The translations under genes and the position numbers were made by a program. Positions 18,901 to 30,900 of a DNA stretch of 64,000 nt are shown piece by piece (within the stretch, counting starts at the first letter, position 1; the number at the start of each line of letters is the position of its first letter). The notes under the pieces are model-generated. The model was not told where the DNA came from. It saw only the letters and a list, made by a program, of their open reading frames with translations, and ran no database searches. This DNA is from Cafeteria roenbergensis. Lineage: Eukaryota > Sar > Bigyra > Bicosoecida > Cafeteriaceae. The stretch spans positions 1 through 64,000 of the forward strand of contig VLTN01000011.1 in NCBI GenBank assembly GCA_008330645.1. Reading direction: 5' to 3'.

Positions 18901-21900
18901 GGCACCGACGTCTCTTCCGCGCAGGGTCGCAAGCGCTCGAGAGGCACCTCGTTCAATGTCACCAACAATCTTGGCAGGCGCCCCCACCATGTCCGCCGAA
19001 GCTGCCAACCGCAGCAGCTGCCCTCTGGCGCTGGCCGATGCAGATGCCAGCAACATCGCGGCAACCTCTTGCCCGGTGGCCCCTGACACGGATCTCTGAA
19101 CTGGGGACAAGACAATCCGGACGTCAGACACGCTCGCCCACATAGTGGCCATTGCGCGCAGCATGTCCGAAGCAAACGAAGCGCCACGACTTGCACTCCG
19201 CGTTGGGGTTTGCTGCTGCAGCACGCCCTGGATGCACTCGTTCAAGGCCTGGTCGTAGTGCAACGTGAGCCGAACGCCCACCTCGCCGACGTCGAGGTTG
19301 TCGATGATCCACTCTAGCGAGCGCCTGGCCGGATCTGTGTCAGCTTGGCTGCTTCGAGAGAGCGCGCGGCGACGGCGAGTCGGCGAGGCGCGTTGCGGAC
19401 GTGCGCTTGCTGCAGCGCCCCCGCATGCGGGCGCAGCACGCAAAGACTCTCCGAGGCTTGGCTGGCCCACGCCAGTGGCGACTGGCCCATCCGCCTTCCA
19501 CCACAAAACGGCATTTTGGCCATGGCTGCAGCTCCTCTGAGGTCGGCCTTGGGTTCGATCGGCGAGTCGCCCCCCTTCAGGCCACGGATCCGAGTTGCTC
19601 CACCCGCTGAGTCCAACACTCGCCTCTAGCCGGTCCCCTCTTCGAACTCCAGTCGCACTCGCCTCAGCGTAGCTTGCACGCCGGACCAGCGCTCCGTCGG
19701 AAGGTTCGTCGCACCGGCTGTGCAGCAGCTGCACCGTTGGCTGCCTCGCGCTGTCCATCGCACGCCAGGCCGCGCGGGCGCAGGCGACCAGAGCTCTCGC
19801 GAACGGATTCACCGTTTCCGATGTCACTTCAAGGGAAGTGTCTTGGGTCCGCACTCGGAGTTCCGGCAGGTAGACGACGTGGCGATCGCTGCTGCGTGCG
19901 ATTAGAGCACTCGCTGCAATGTGCGGGCGGTCGAGGCCAGCGCCGTGCGCTCGGGCGAGAAGCATCGCTGCATGACGCGGCGGCCTCTGATGCAGCGCGC
20001 TCGCGCGAGATGCACTTGGCGCGAAGACGTCGACTTGCAAGCGGTTCACGCATGCGCGTGCTCCTCGGCGGTCAGAAGCTGCTCCTGCTCCAGCCTGAAG
20101 TAAGACTCCGTCCGCAAACACCACCGCGGCTTCGACTCCTGTCGATTCCGCGACGGTGACCTCGATGCTGTCAACTTGCAGCTGAGCAAGCCACGCTGTG
20201 GCGGCACCGAGAGCCCACCCTTCCGCGTCGCCCTCATGCAATGCGGGCAGCGCAGGGCTGGCTTGCAAGCCGGCCAAAGCAGTGCCGGCATTTCCTGGAC
20301 CCGGCTGCGCACGCGCGCCTTGCAAGTCGCCGCGAGTCGCGCAGGCATCACGGTTGCGACCTGACGGGTCTTCGTCGTCCTCCAGCGGGTCGGATCCACC
20401 CTCCGCGGTCTCTGATCCGGTCCCGGCCGATGCAGCAGCCGCTCTCGGGGCAGCACCGGCGGCGAACTCTGGCTCCACGACAATGGCAACGGACCTGCCT
20501 CGCTGCTCCACCCGGATGCTGAACGCGGGCGGCTCTTGAGGTGCAGGGCGGCTGCCATCCGAGGCAGCGGCATCTGGCGGGCCCGATGGGTCTGATGGTG
20601 GTTCCGGACCAACTGCGCCGCCATTCCACGCCAGGTGCACCAGGCGGGCTCGGCCGCCCCCGGAGGCTGCTGGCGTAGGTACCAGGGGCACTCGCATCCA
20701 GTCAGACTTGTCCAGTGCCGAAGCGGGGCACGCAAGCATCGCTCCAGGACAGGCTTCCAAGGCGGCTGCTGCACGAGGGCGCGCGATGCAGACCTCCAGC
20801 GAGGGCGGAACTGCACTGCGGGTAGCGACCAACGATTCCCATGGCGGGGAAGCAAACGCAACCGCGACGGAAGCACCAGGAGCAGCGACGACGGCGAGAG
20901 AGCACTGCGCGCGCCAATCAGCCGTCGCCCTGACCTCGGCCTGCCCCGGAGCCGTTGGTGTGGCACCCACAGATCCTGACTGGCTCACGAGGCTAGCAGC
21001 TGCCCTGGCGCCCGCGAGCCGCTCCTCGTCGGTCAAGAGGTCGTTCGAACTCCACCAGCGGGTGCCAACCGTGCCGACTGCCGCCGCTGACGGCGGCCGC
21101 GAGGCAACGCCGGGTTGGCGCACAAGCACACTGGCATGCGCACAGCAGTTTGCAAGAAGAACCGAGGGCCCTTCGTCGCCGGCAGCGTTGCGATGCGGGA
21201 GCATTGCAGCTGCTTCCCCGCAGCTCTCCCCGCGGAAGCTGGCCTCAAGGGTGCCTAGTGCCGGCGACAGCGAGAGTTGCACCGACACAGGCATCCACGC
21301 CCTGCCCGAGCCCAAAGCACCGCGCGTCCCAACAGGCAGCGGCAGCACGACGGGAGCCGACGCAGCAAGCCTCGCTGCCGCTGTGTCAAGAGATATCGGG
21401 TGTGTCCAAAGGGCTCCAGGGTCGGCCGGGCTGGGCTCGCCTGCCACTGCCGGCGAGGGCGCAGCTCGGACCACAACCACTCCTCGGTTCGCCCGCGCGC
21501 CTGAGGCCATGCCCACGTAGCGGAGCAAGGCTGCGGCACCGCTTCCATCTCCAGCGTCTCGAGGCATGGCGTGCAAGGCAGCGCTTGCACTTGCGGAGCC
21601 ATGGGGTCCAAGAGAAACGGTCAGCCGCTCGTCTGGCACGAGGGCCGCCGCCAGCGGTGCCACCTCCACTGCAAACGGCAAGTAGTTTCTCACAACGACA
21701 GATGGCGACATCACCATCACTCCCCGGGGCGGAGGAGTACACAAGGCCCGGCGGCATGCTTGCCGCAGGATGTCGCGCTGTGACGCCAGCGCCCCAGCCG
21801 CAGGCGAAAACGGCACGCTGAGGGCTTGGCCCGAGGCCGTTTGCAGCGCCACGGTCCTTAGCGCTTCCACCGCGTCAACGACATCAAGCACGGACGACAC

Positions 21901-24900
21901 AACGCTGCGAGGTGGGCGACTGCGCGTTCCCCGACGGCCCAAGCCAGCGCCATCGCCGCTGGGGGGGGCGGCCTCATCCAGAGCGATGACGCGCTGCGAC
22001 AGCACGCCAACGTGGGGCTTCGCACCCTCGCCAGCCACGGCGACAGGTCCGCCCCATCGGCCAAGACCGCCGGACTCGTCTCGCTGCGACGAGGCCACAA
22101 AGACGAATGCGCGCTCCAACGGCTGGCTCGAGCGCCACGCGGAAGCTTCCGAGGCACTCGCCTGCCCCACCGTTGAAGGAGGGATCCCGCCCAGCAGGCG
22201 AAGCCGGGTGGGGACCACCTCAGGAGAGGTTTGCGAGCCGAGTCCGCTGGATTCCACCCCTTGGTCACGCACCACCGTCGCCAGGGAGACCTGCCGTTCC
22301 ATTGGCACAAGCGCCTGCAGGAGTCCGGTCGGCCCGCGAACGAATTGGTCCCATGCAGCAGCTCTCCGCCTGCCCGCTCGCTTGCCCGTCCCTCTGCACT
22401 CGCCGCTGCCTCCAGCAGCTCCCTCGCCAGAGGTGCTGGCGGCCCCAGAGGCCTTAAGGCAGACGCGGTCATGGCCCGCCAGCACGTCCTGGCCCGGCGC
22501 TGGGCCGGACCGGGCCGCATTGGGACCCTCAGGCTGGACCAGGCCCACGCACCCTTCGTGTCCGCCCACGCCACAGCGGGTGAAGAGCGCCACCTGCTGT
22601 CGCAAAGAGGCGCAAGGAGAGCTTCGGACCAGCTGGTTGCGCATGGAGAGCCACGTGCGCGTTCCTTCCCACTCGCCCGGCGCAAGTCCCACTCGAGCAA
22701 GCGTCGTCGTTCGCCGCAGCTCGTGAAAGCACGTGGCAACCGACACCAAGTCCCGGCCTTCGCCCATCGCTGTTGCCGGGGCACAATGTGACACCCAGTC
22801 GACTCCGGCAGCGGGTTGTTCTGCTTCCTCTTCGGCCGATGCAGCCGCAATGGCGTCTCTCGCAGTCCGAAGTGCCACCTCGCTTGCTTGAGCCTCCGAG
22901 GCGCCACAAGGCGGCGATACCACCAGCCCCAGCCCAGACGCATCGACAACAGCCAGGTCTGCAGACAGGGTCGCGATCCATCCATGTGCCCGCCTTGCTC
23001 CTGGGGGCCCGATCGCCTCCCCGGCTTGCAGGGCACCTTCGACAGGCGCAACGTCCTCTGGCTGGCCCGCTGCTGCCATCGCCTTGGCCGCGAGCTCGAG
23101 AACGGGGTCGGCCTCCTGCCCAGGAGAGCGCAGACTCTCCGACAACCGGGGAGGCCACTCCGCCGGGCACCGCAGCAGCGCTGACCAGTCATCTGCCGTT
23201 ATGTGCCCGCATGCGGAGCCCGCCGCTGGTGAACGCCGCAGTCGCAGCACTGTCGTCCGCAGCGCGGAATCGCTCACCACCACAGCGATGTCGCCCTTCC
23301 CAACAGGGGCCGCAGCCGCCGCAGCCTCTGCAACGCGCCTGGAACCATCGCCTGCGGACCTGCCGGCGGCGCCTGGAGGGCCCAGGGCGCTGCCGGGCAG
23401 CACGCCTGACCACAGTGAACCTGGGGCGCGGAACCCGACCCGCCACGAGGCAAGTGACGCCCCGGGCCAAATGCAGCCCTCTGCCGGGGGAGTCGTCGGC
23501 TCGATTGTCCCGGGAGGGTCGGTGGGGGCTGCGACCCCGCTGCTGCCCACGACCCAGCCCCACGATGCTGCAATGGCCCCCAGCACGCCCCCTGTCGTTT
23601 GAGCTGTCGCATCCTGCTTCTCGCGGACCGCGGCAGGCGCAGCTTCCTCCTTGTGCGTGGCACACCTCTCTTCAGGCTCAACTCCCTTTTCCGCTGCAGC
23701 AGCAGCAGTTGCAGAGAAGGAGCTGCTGGGCGCCGCGTCGCTGGGCGCCGCGTCGCTGGGCGCCGCGTCGTCGCCCAGGTGCGATGGCGCCCCAGGCAGC
23801 GTCGCGCCAGCTGCCTGCTTCTCCCCACTGTCACCGCCGCCGTGGCCATCTCCCGTGTCGTTGACACCACCCTCATCGCCGCGGTCGCTGATACAGACGT
23901 CGTCGCTGCCCGTTGACTGGCTCCAGCTTCTGCTGCGGCTTGCGCCCCCGCTCTCCAACGAGCCAGCGGAGGCCAATGACTCCGCCGCTGCGGCACCCGC
24001 GTCCTTGAGCGACTCGAACCAGCTGGACACTGCGGCTGGAATGGTGCGCTGCCTGCCGGAGGAGACCGCCCTCGGGACATCGCTCCACCACCAGCCCCCA
24101 GCCAGGCCGAGGCGGCAGGCGTCCCGGCAAGAGAGTCTTGACGGGTCATCGATCGCCGAGAGAAACTCCACTACGCCTCCCGGCTCCAGCCAGACGCGGT
24201 GTGCGAGCTGCCCGGCGCCCCCACCCGCACCGCCTCCAAGCAGCAGCTGTGGCCGGGGTCCTTCCGCACGACCTCGCCCAGCTTTCGCGCTGCCGCGAGT
24301 GTCCTCGCGGGCAACAGAGTCAGCGGAGCTCGGCGGGAGCAGCGTACCTCCGCAACTTGGGTCCAGCGCGCCGCGGGAACACGAGGAGAACCTGGAGAGT
24401 GGAGACAGCGACGCCGGCACCGACCAGCGTACCCGGCGTGAGAGCCGGGGGCGCCCAGACGAGACCGGCGAAGCGCCCGGAGGCACGGAGGAGCAACTCT
24501 GCGCCTGTCTCCGGACTTGGCACTGCCTGCGATGACATTGGCTACAGCTCCGGCCTCTCGGGCGGCGAACGGCCGGACCTGCCGCCGAAGGGCCTCAGTT
24601 GCGGCTCCAGCGTCACCCGCAGCTGACAGAAAGGAGTGAGGTACGCGGCGCGCTTGGGAGTCCAGCTGGGCGACGTGCAGCAGCTCGTCGGCGAGTCTTC
24701 CGTCCATCTGGCCCTCGCAAAGCAGGTCGTGGGCAAACAGCAGAACGCTCCCAGCGCGGGAACGCGAGATCCAGCCATCATCCCCGTGGCGAATGGCGCC
24801 AGGAGCAGGCGGGGCTGCAGGGCATGCCACGACGCCACGCGCCAGCGGGTGCTCGAAGGGCGTGCCGATTGCCGCAAGCAGCTCGGACTCCTGCGGCGCA

Positions 24901-27900
24901 TGGTTCTCCGTGTCCTCTTTGCCGGGGGCTCCTGACGCAGGCGCTGCTAGAGTTGGCACTGCGACGGATGCCTCCCCGCCTGCATGCTCTCCTGGTCCTG
25001 CGGGCCCAGGCCCGCATGGCCCGGAAGGGGGTGGCGCGCGCTCCCTCAGCGCCTCGGCCGGAGCGAGTGCGTGGCCAACAGCGCAAGCTGCCCCAGTCAG
25101 GACTCGTGGCATCGCGGCGCCGTGCGGCGGGGACATACCAACAAGCAGAGGTGCCGGTGTGGTGTTGACGAAACTCGCCGCTGGGCGAATCTCGATGATG
25201 ATGCCGCCCCCCCTGGCCCAAGGCATGACACGAAGCAAGAACACCCGCGCTCCCACCTTGGGAAGGCAGCGACCCTCGCGGTCCGACAGTGCGGCGGCTG
25301 GGAGGCTGACGGCCACGTAGTCGATGCCAGCTGCGGGGCTTAGGTCGGAGTCTCCGCCAGAGCCACCGCGCAGTGGGTCCGCAGTCTCCTCTCGCCGCAG
25401 CTCCGCTGCACGCTCCTTGCGGTCGAGCAGCGGCTGCCCGGCCGCGTCCAGCGGCCCTAGGGCCGCGAGCCTGCCGAGGCGCCACCCCAGCCTCAGCAAG
25501 CGGCACCTGGGCCGAAAGCCCTGCACGGGAAAGGGAGCGCCAGCCCGCTGGCGGCGAACGGCGCTGTAGCGCCAGCCGCCGTCTCTTCGCTCGTCCAGGC
25601 AGCTGGCTGCTGAGGGGCCGACACACGGGCCTGCGTGCGACACAGCAGGGCACGACGTGGAGGGCAGCCCGTCCAGTTCGCACAGCTGCGTGGGCCGAAT
25701 GGCAGATGCTGCCCTCCCAGCGGCGGCGGGGGCCGCAGGGGCGTCACCCGGCCCGCTTGCGCCGGGTGCAGGCGAGCGGACACTTGTCCAGCTCCCGGAG
25801 CCGCCCACGTCGATGTGAGCTGCCACACCCAGACGCTGGACGGGGGGCCGGCTTGCGGACCTTGTGGCACTGTGAGGGCCCCCCTCCGCGGCCTCCCAGC
25901 TGCCAGTTGGGTCGACGAGCCCGACCGCTGCGTCATCGCTGAGCTCTCCGGGTGCCTCGGAGGGGACCGGGATGGTCCCGCCATTGAGAGCCTTGGTGTG
26001 GGCCACGGCCGCGGCAAGCCCGGGCGGCCATGGGTTCCCTGGCAGAGGCGAGGCCGAGCCGGCCGCAGCTCCCGCCGCGCGGGCCTGGTGTGCGGACGCC
26101 GGGCCACGCGAGCTGCCGCTGCGCGATTCCAAGGCGCGGCCAACCCAGCCCAGGCGGTCCAACGCCAGCGATGCCCAGGCGAACGGAGGCGGCTCGGACC
26201 CACTGCCGCCCGATACGGGCACGTGCTTGCCATGCGAAGCTGCTCCAGCCCCAGAGGCAGGCGCCGAGGAGCCCGAAGTCGAACTCTCAGCGAGGCGACG
26301 CGAACTGGCCGCCGGGCGAATGCTCAGGAGGCGGTCTGCGGTGCAGCACCATGCTGGCAGACCTGCCATACGACCGGCACTCAGCACAACGCCATGCCCC
26401 GGGCTGGCCGCGGTCCCAAGTCGGCCCGACTCGCGAACTCGCCTCGCCCAGTCGTCGCCCAGCAGTGCAGCAACTTCGATGTCGATGGAAGTGCGGTTGA
26501 CCAGCAGGACAGGCGGCAGCAGGGTCATCGAGGGGGCGCCAGCGTTGTGGGAGAAGTGTGCAACAATGCCGCCACCTCGGCCGAGCTCTCTCATCTCATC
26601 GGCGCCCCGCTGCGTCCCGTGGGCGACCTGGGACTGGACAAACCTGTCATTGCGGCGAAGGTCCAGGCACATCGGGCTTCCCCACCTCACAGGCACGTCT
26701 TTGGAAGGGAACAGAGCGACGCCTGTGGTGGGGCCCTGGATTGCAAGCTTTGCGCGCCTCAACTGATGGCCGCCAGGTCCCCAGCCGCCAGGGGCTATGC
26801 TCAGACCGGACCGGTGAAGCCGCCCTTGGGCGAGAACGTCTGGGGTAAGCTTGGACTTGCCCCGCAGGCGCTGCTCCGCAGGCTCTCGCCACGATAGCCG
26901 ACGCTTCGCGCGTGCGCGCCTCGAAGACGGGGGACTGAACCCACGGGGCGGGGCGGTACGGTAGCTGCTGGCAAGCCGAGGCGCGCTTATCGTTCCCTCG
27001 GCTCTTGCTGGCACAACGCCTTGGCTCAAGTTGGCGGGCTGCTGCCGCTCCTGGGAGCGGGCTGAGAGGTCGGCGCCGGCCAGGCCTGCCACCGCTTCGC
27101 GGGCGTCGTCCGCAGCAAGGCCCCTGCCAGAGTCTGTCGCAGCCGTGTCGCTAGCGTCGCCGTGCATGATATCCGCAACGACGCGAACGGGCGAAGCGGT
27201 GAGGTTCCGCACACGCAGCACTCCGAAGCGGGTACGCTGGCGCACCAGCTCCATCGAAATTGCTTTTGCAGTCCTGGCAAGTCCGGAGCTGAGTGCCAGC
27301 ACGTCTGATCGCAGGGCTTCAGCATCGGCAGACTCCGGGGCCACGCCACGAGCCGCAAAGTCCCGCGCTGCCTTGCGAATTTGGGACGCGATGCGCGACG
27401 CTCTCGCAGCCAGACCCGGCACTCCAGCCAGCAGGGTTATAGTCGTGTCTCGGAGCTCCGCAAAAGACGAGGTCAGCCTGGCAGCCTGCTCCAGTAGTGC
27501 AGGCGACACGTGACAAGCAAGCGCGCTCCGCACGTGCACCATGACAACGGCGCCGTGCTTGGCTGCGTCAGCAATCACTGCGTCGCAGGCGGGGCTCTCC
27601 GTTTTGTCCTGCTCCCGCACGGCTGCAAGCGGGGGCGCCCCTGCCGTTGGGCTCGTCCTGGCCACCACGACTTGCACGTCGTCAATCAGCGGCTCCCAGT
27701 GCAGCGTTGCTGCGTTCACGAAGGACGACGACAGAATTGCTTGGGCGACCACTTGCCCTCGGGACGACTGTGCCTGCACGGCCGACGCCGTCACCTTGAG
27801 GATTGGCGGCCTCAGCGCGTCGTCATCAGCGTGCAGGGTCACTCGCGCTCGACCCAGCCGAAACTTGACCGAGACCTGCGCCGAGTCCGACGCTGTGCGC

Positions 27901-30900
27901 AGCGGGTTGTCCCCTCCACCGCCTCGAAGAGCCCGCGCAGAAGCCGCAAGTGTGGCCAGCCCGGAAGCTCCACTGGGGACTTCACCGAGTGGGGTTGCCG
28001 CCGGTTCCTCGGAGCGAGGGCGCAGCTCCAACGCTCGCACCTGGGAGGCGTTGAACAGCGCCCTGCAGACAACGGCCAATGCAAGGCCCACCGCCACCGA
28101 GAGGTCAGTGCGGCTGAGGCGAGCGTGAAAACGGTCCAACCACGCAGCGATTGCCAAGCTGTCCACAGGGGGGGCTTCCGAGGGAGGTTCGTGAGGATCG
28201 GACGAAGGCACCTCTGGCGCCTGTGCTCGCGCATCCGCTTCCGGCTCCTGGGCGAAATCCTCGGGGCTCCCGCAACCTGCAAGAGTTTGCGATCCGCCAC
28301 CGACAGAGAGCTCCACGAAATCGCCCTCTGAGCTGGGGCAGCGTTCAGCCTGGCCCCTGAGCGACGCCGCACCGTTCTGCAACCACTCGCCCACAACCAT
28401 CCTCACCGCACTTGCACAGGCAGCCAAGCCTTGGCCCATGGGCGCGCCTGGTGTGCCGTCGACGCCGTCGCTGCTTGGCTGGCTGGGCGCGGATGCAGCG
28501 GGCTTGGCTTGCTTGGCCGCTGGGCTGGCACCGTCTTCGGCATCCCGCATGTCTTGCTCGCCAGCGAGACGGCATCGCTCCACCACGACGCGCTGCGGCC
28601 CCGGAGGCGGGGCGGTCCAGGCGCGCAGCTGCTGCGCTGCCAGCCCTCCTGCGGACGCTCCAACTACCACTTCCCGAGCCACGGCCGGTTCGGCCTGACC
28701 GCCTGCTGGCGCAGCCGGGTCTCCCAGGGGCTCTGGCAGGAGCGGCTCAACTTGGTCGAGGCGCCCCCCCCCCGATAACTCAAGGGCGCCGGTTGCCCCA
28801 GATGCGCTTGCTGCCTTCCAAGACGCAGTTGAGTGGTCCTCTAGGGCTTGCTCGAGCCGGATCACGCCCACCGCGCCTGCCACGGACATTGCAACATCGG
28901 CGCAGCGAGTGCCTGCGACTTCTCCCGCCAGCCTCTTGGCCACAGACGCGGAGGAGGGGCCTCTCCAGTCCACATCTTCGCCTGCCGTGGCCGCCACCAC
29001 CCGCACATGCGACGTGCGAGCCACCAAGCTGACGGCCTGCAGCGGCCCGGTGAACACTGCACTGCCTGCCCATCTCCCCAGCTGGGCGCGCCCGCACAAG
29101 CGCACCGTGTCCTCAGGTTGGTTGCGGAGGAACCTAGCCGCTGCCGACGCGCTGCCTCTCAGGAAGGGCATGGCAAAGAGCGTGGGTACTGTTGAGCCGG
29201 ACCACGCAGTCTGTACTGCCGGAAGGTCCTCATCGATCCCGTTTGCGTGGGCGTGGGCCACGAGTTCGCGAGCACTGCGCTTGGTCCAGCCTTGTGCAAG
29301 CCGCTTGCTTGCCTCCACGCTCACGAAGTTGTGCAGCAGCGCGATGTCCAGTCCGTCGGCCTCCAGGCGAATCCCCAGCGCCACGCGAGGGAGGCGGGCC
29401 TCGGCATCTGGCCCGCGCGAGACTGAATCTGGCCGAGGAGTGCCAGTGGTGGCCGGCTGGCCTTGCTCGGCATTCTCCGACCCGGGCGCCACGCCAGCGG
29501 CAGCACGCGCATTTGCTGCCTCGACCGGAGCATCAGAAGGACTGTTGGCACTCGCCGCCAGCAAGCGGCCCCACCAGTTCGCCCACCAAGCCGAGGACGC
29601 TACGCCGGCGCTGGCTGCACTCACAATCAGCCTCGAGACCTCGGCTCCCATGATGGCAGGCAGGCGAACTTGCACCAGAGGCAGCGTGCCAGCCACGTGG
29701 GTGGACGCGGAGATGGGCCAGGACCGCACTGGCGAGCCCATCGCTGGCCTGACGGCAGCCCGGAGCACTGCCCGGACGCGAGGGGCCAAGCCGGACACCA
29801 GGGGGAACTGGCTGCAGCCGTCCGGCCCGCAGCCCGAATCCGGTCCTTCGCTGCCACGAAACGCGTGCCGCACCACTGCAGCCTGCGGCCCCGACAGCGA
29901 AACCACGCTGCCCTCTCCCGACGCCACGCGTGTCGTTGCCCGAACTGCCACGAGCCCAGCGTCGGCCGGCAGGCGACAGGCAGCGAGCACGGCTCGCTCA
30001 CCTTCTGTTGCGGCAGTGTGCGCGACTTTGGACAGCCGCCCCGTGCTGCGCCACTCGCCCCAGCCGGTCTCCCCGGGAGGGGGTTGGGCGGCATCCGGCG
30101 GCAGGGGCTCGGTGCCTGGTGGTGTGCAAGGCTCAATGCAAAATGACACGCGCAAGTTCCTTGACCTTGCCAGCAAGAGCCGAGAGACGTCGTCTTCTCC
30201 TCCAGCGCGAGCGGCCTCGGCCGCGCAAACGTCGCCTCCCACTTCAGCAGGCCGCACAAGGGCCGGCGAGCCTGCAAAGGTGCCCGTAACGTTGGAGTCC
30301 AGTACGGCACCTGCGGCGCGGTGGCACGCCTCGCTGTCGGCCCAAACCGCCGCAACTTGCTGGCAAGCCGCGGATAGGTTCACTTTGGGGAGCAAGCGGC
30401 GAAGGATGAGCGACTCGCCTGCCTCGTTGGCGCTGCGCGCTCCAGCCTGGAGCGCATTGGCCTGTCTCTCCAGCGATGTCGCAAGCTGGATGCAGCCCTG
30501 GGCGCAGGCAAGGGCGAAGTCTGCTAGAGGGCCTGCCCTTCTCCAGTCGAGAGCATCGCTGCCGACGAGGCACACGCGACCAACGCTGGCCGCCACCGTC
30601 AGCTCTGCCGAGCCAGGACCTGGGCCGCTCTCGACGGGCGCAGCGGCAGCTCCTGAGCCTCGTGCAGCGTGCTGGTCCGCGGACGAGCCGACAGGAGCCG
30701 CCTGGGTGCCCCAGTGCAGTTGGAACGAGGCGCACGAGGCAGCAGCCTTGCCGCTTCCCTGCGCAACAGGGGCGCTGATTGCAAGGGGGGCTCGCTCGCC
30801 GTCCTCGGGCGGAAGGATCCCCAGCGCAGGCAAGCACCGGACCACTGGAACGAGCTTCCCGCCCGCAGTCCCGTCAATGCTGACGCGATCGAGCTCGCCC

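Noticed and set aside
21770-24535. Plus-strand ORFs across the VPS13 region
   Set aside because: Ser/Pro/Arg-rich antisense frames with no domain signal, opposite a convincing VPS13 reading frame.
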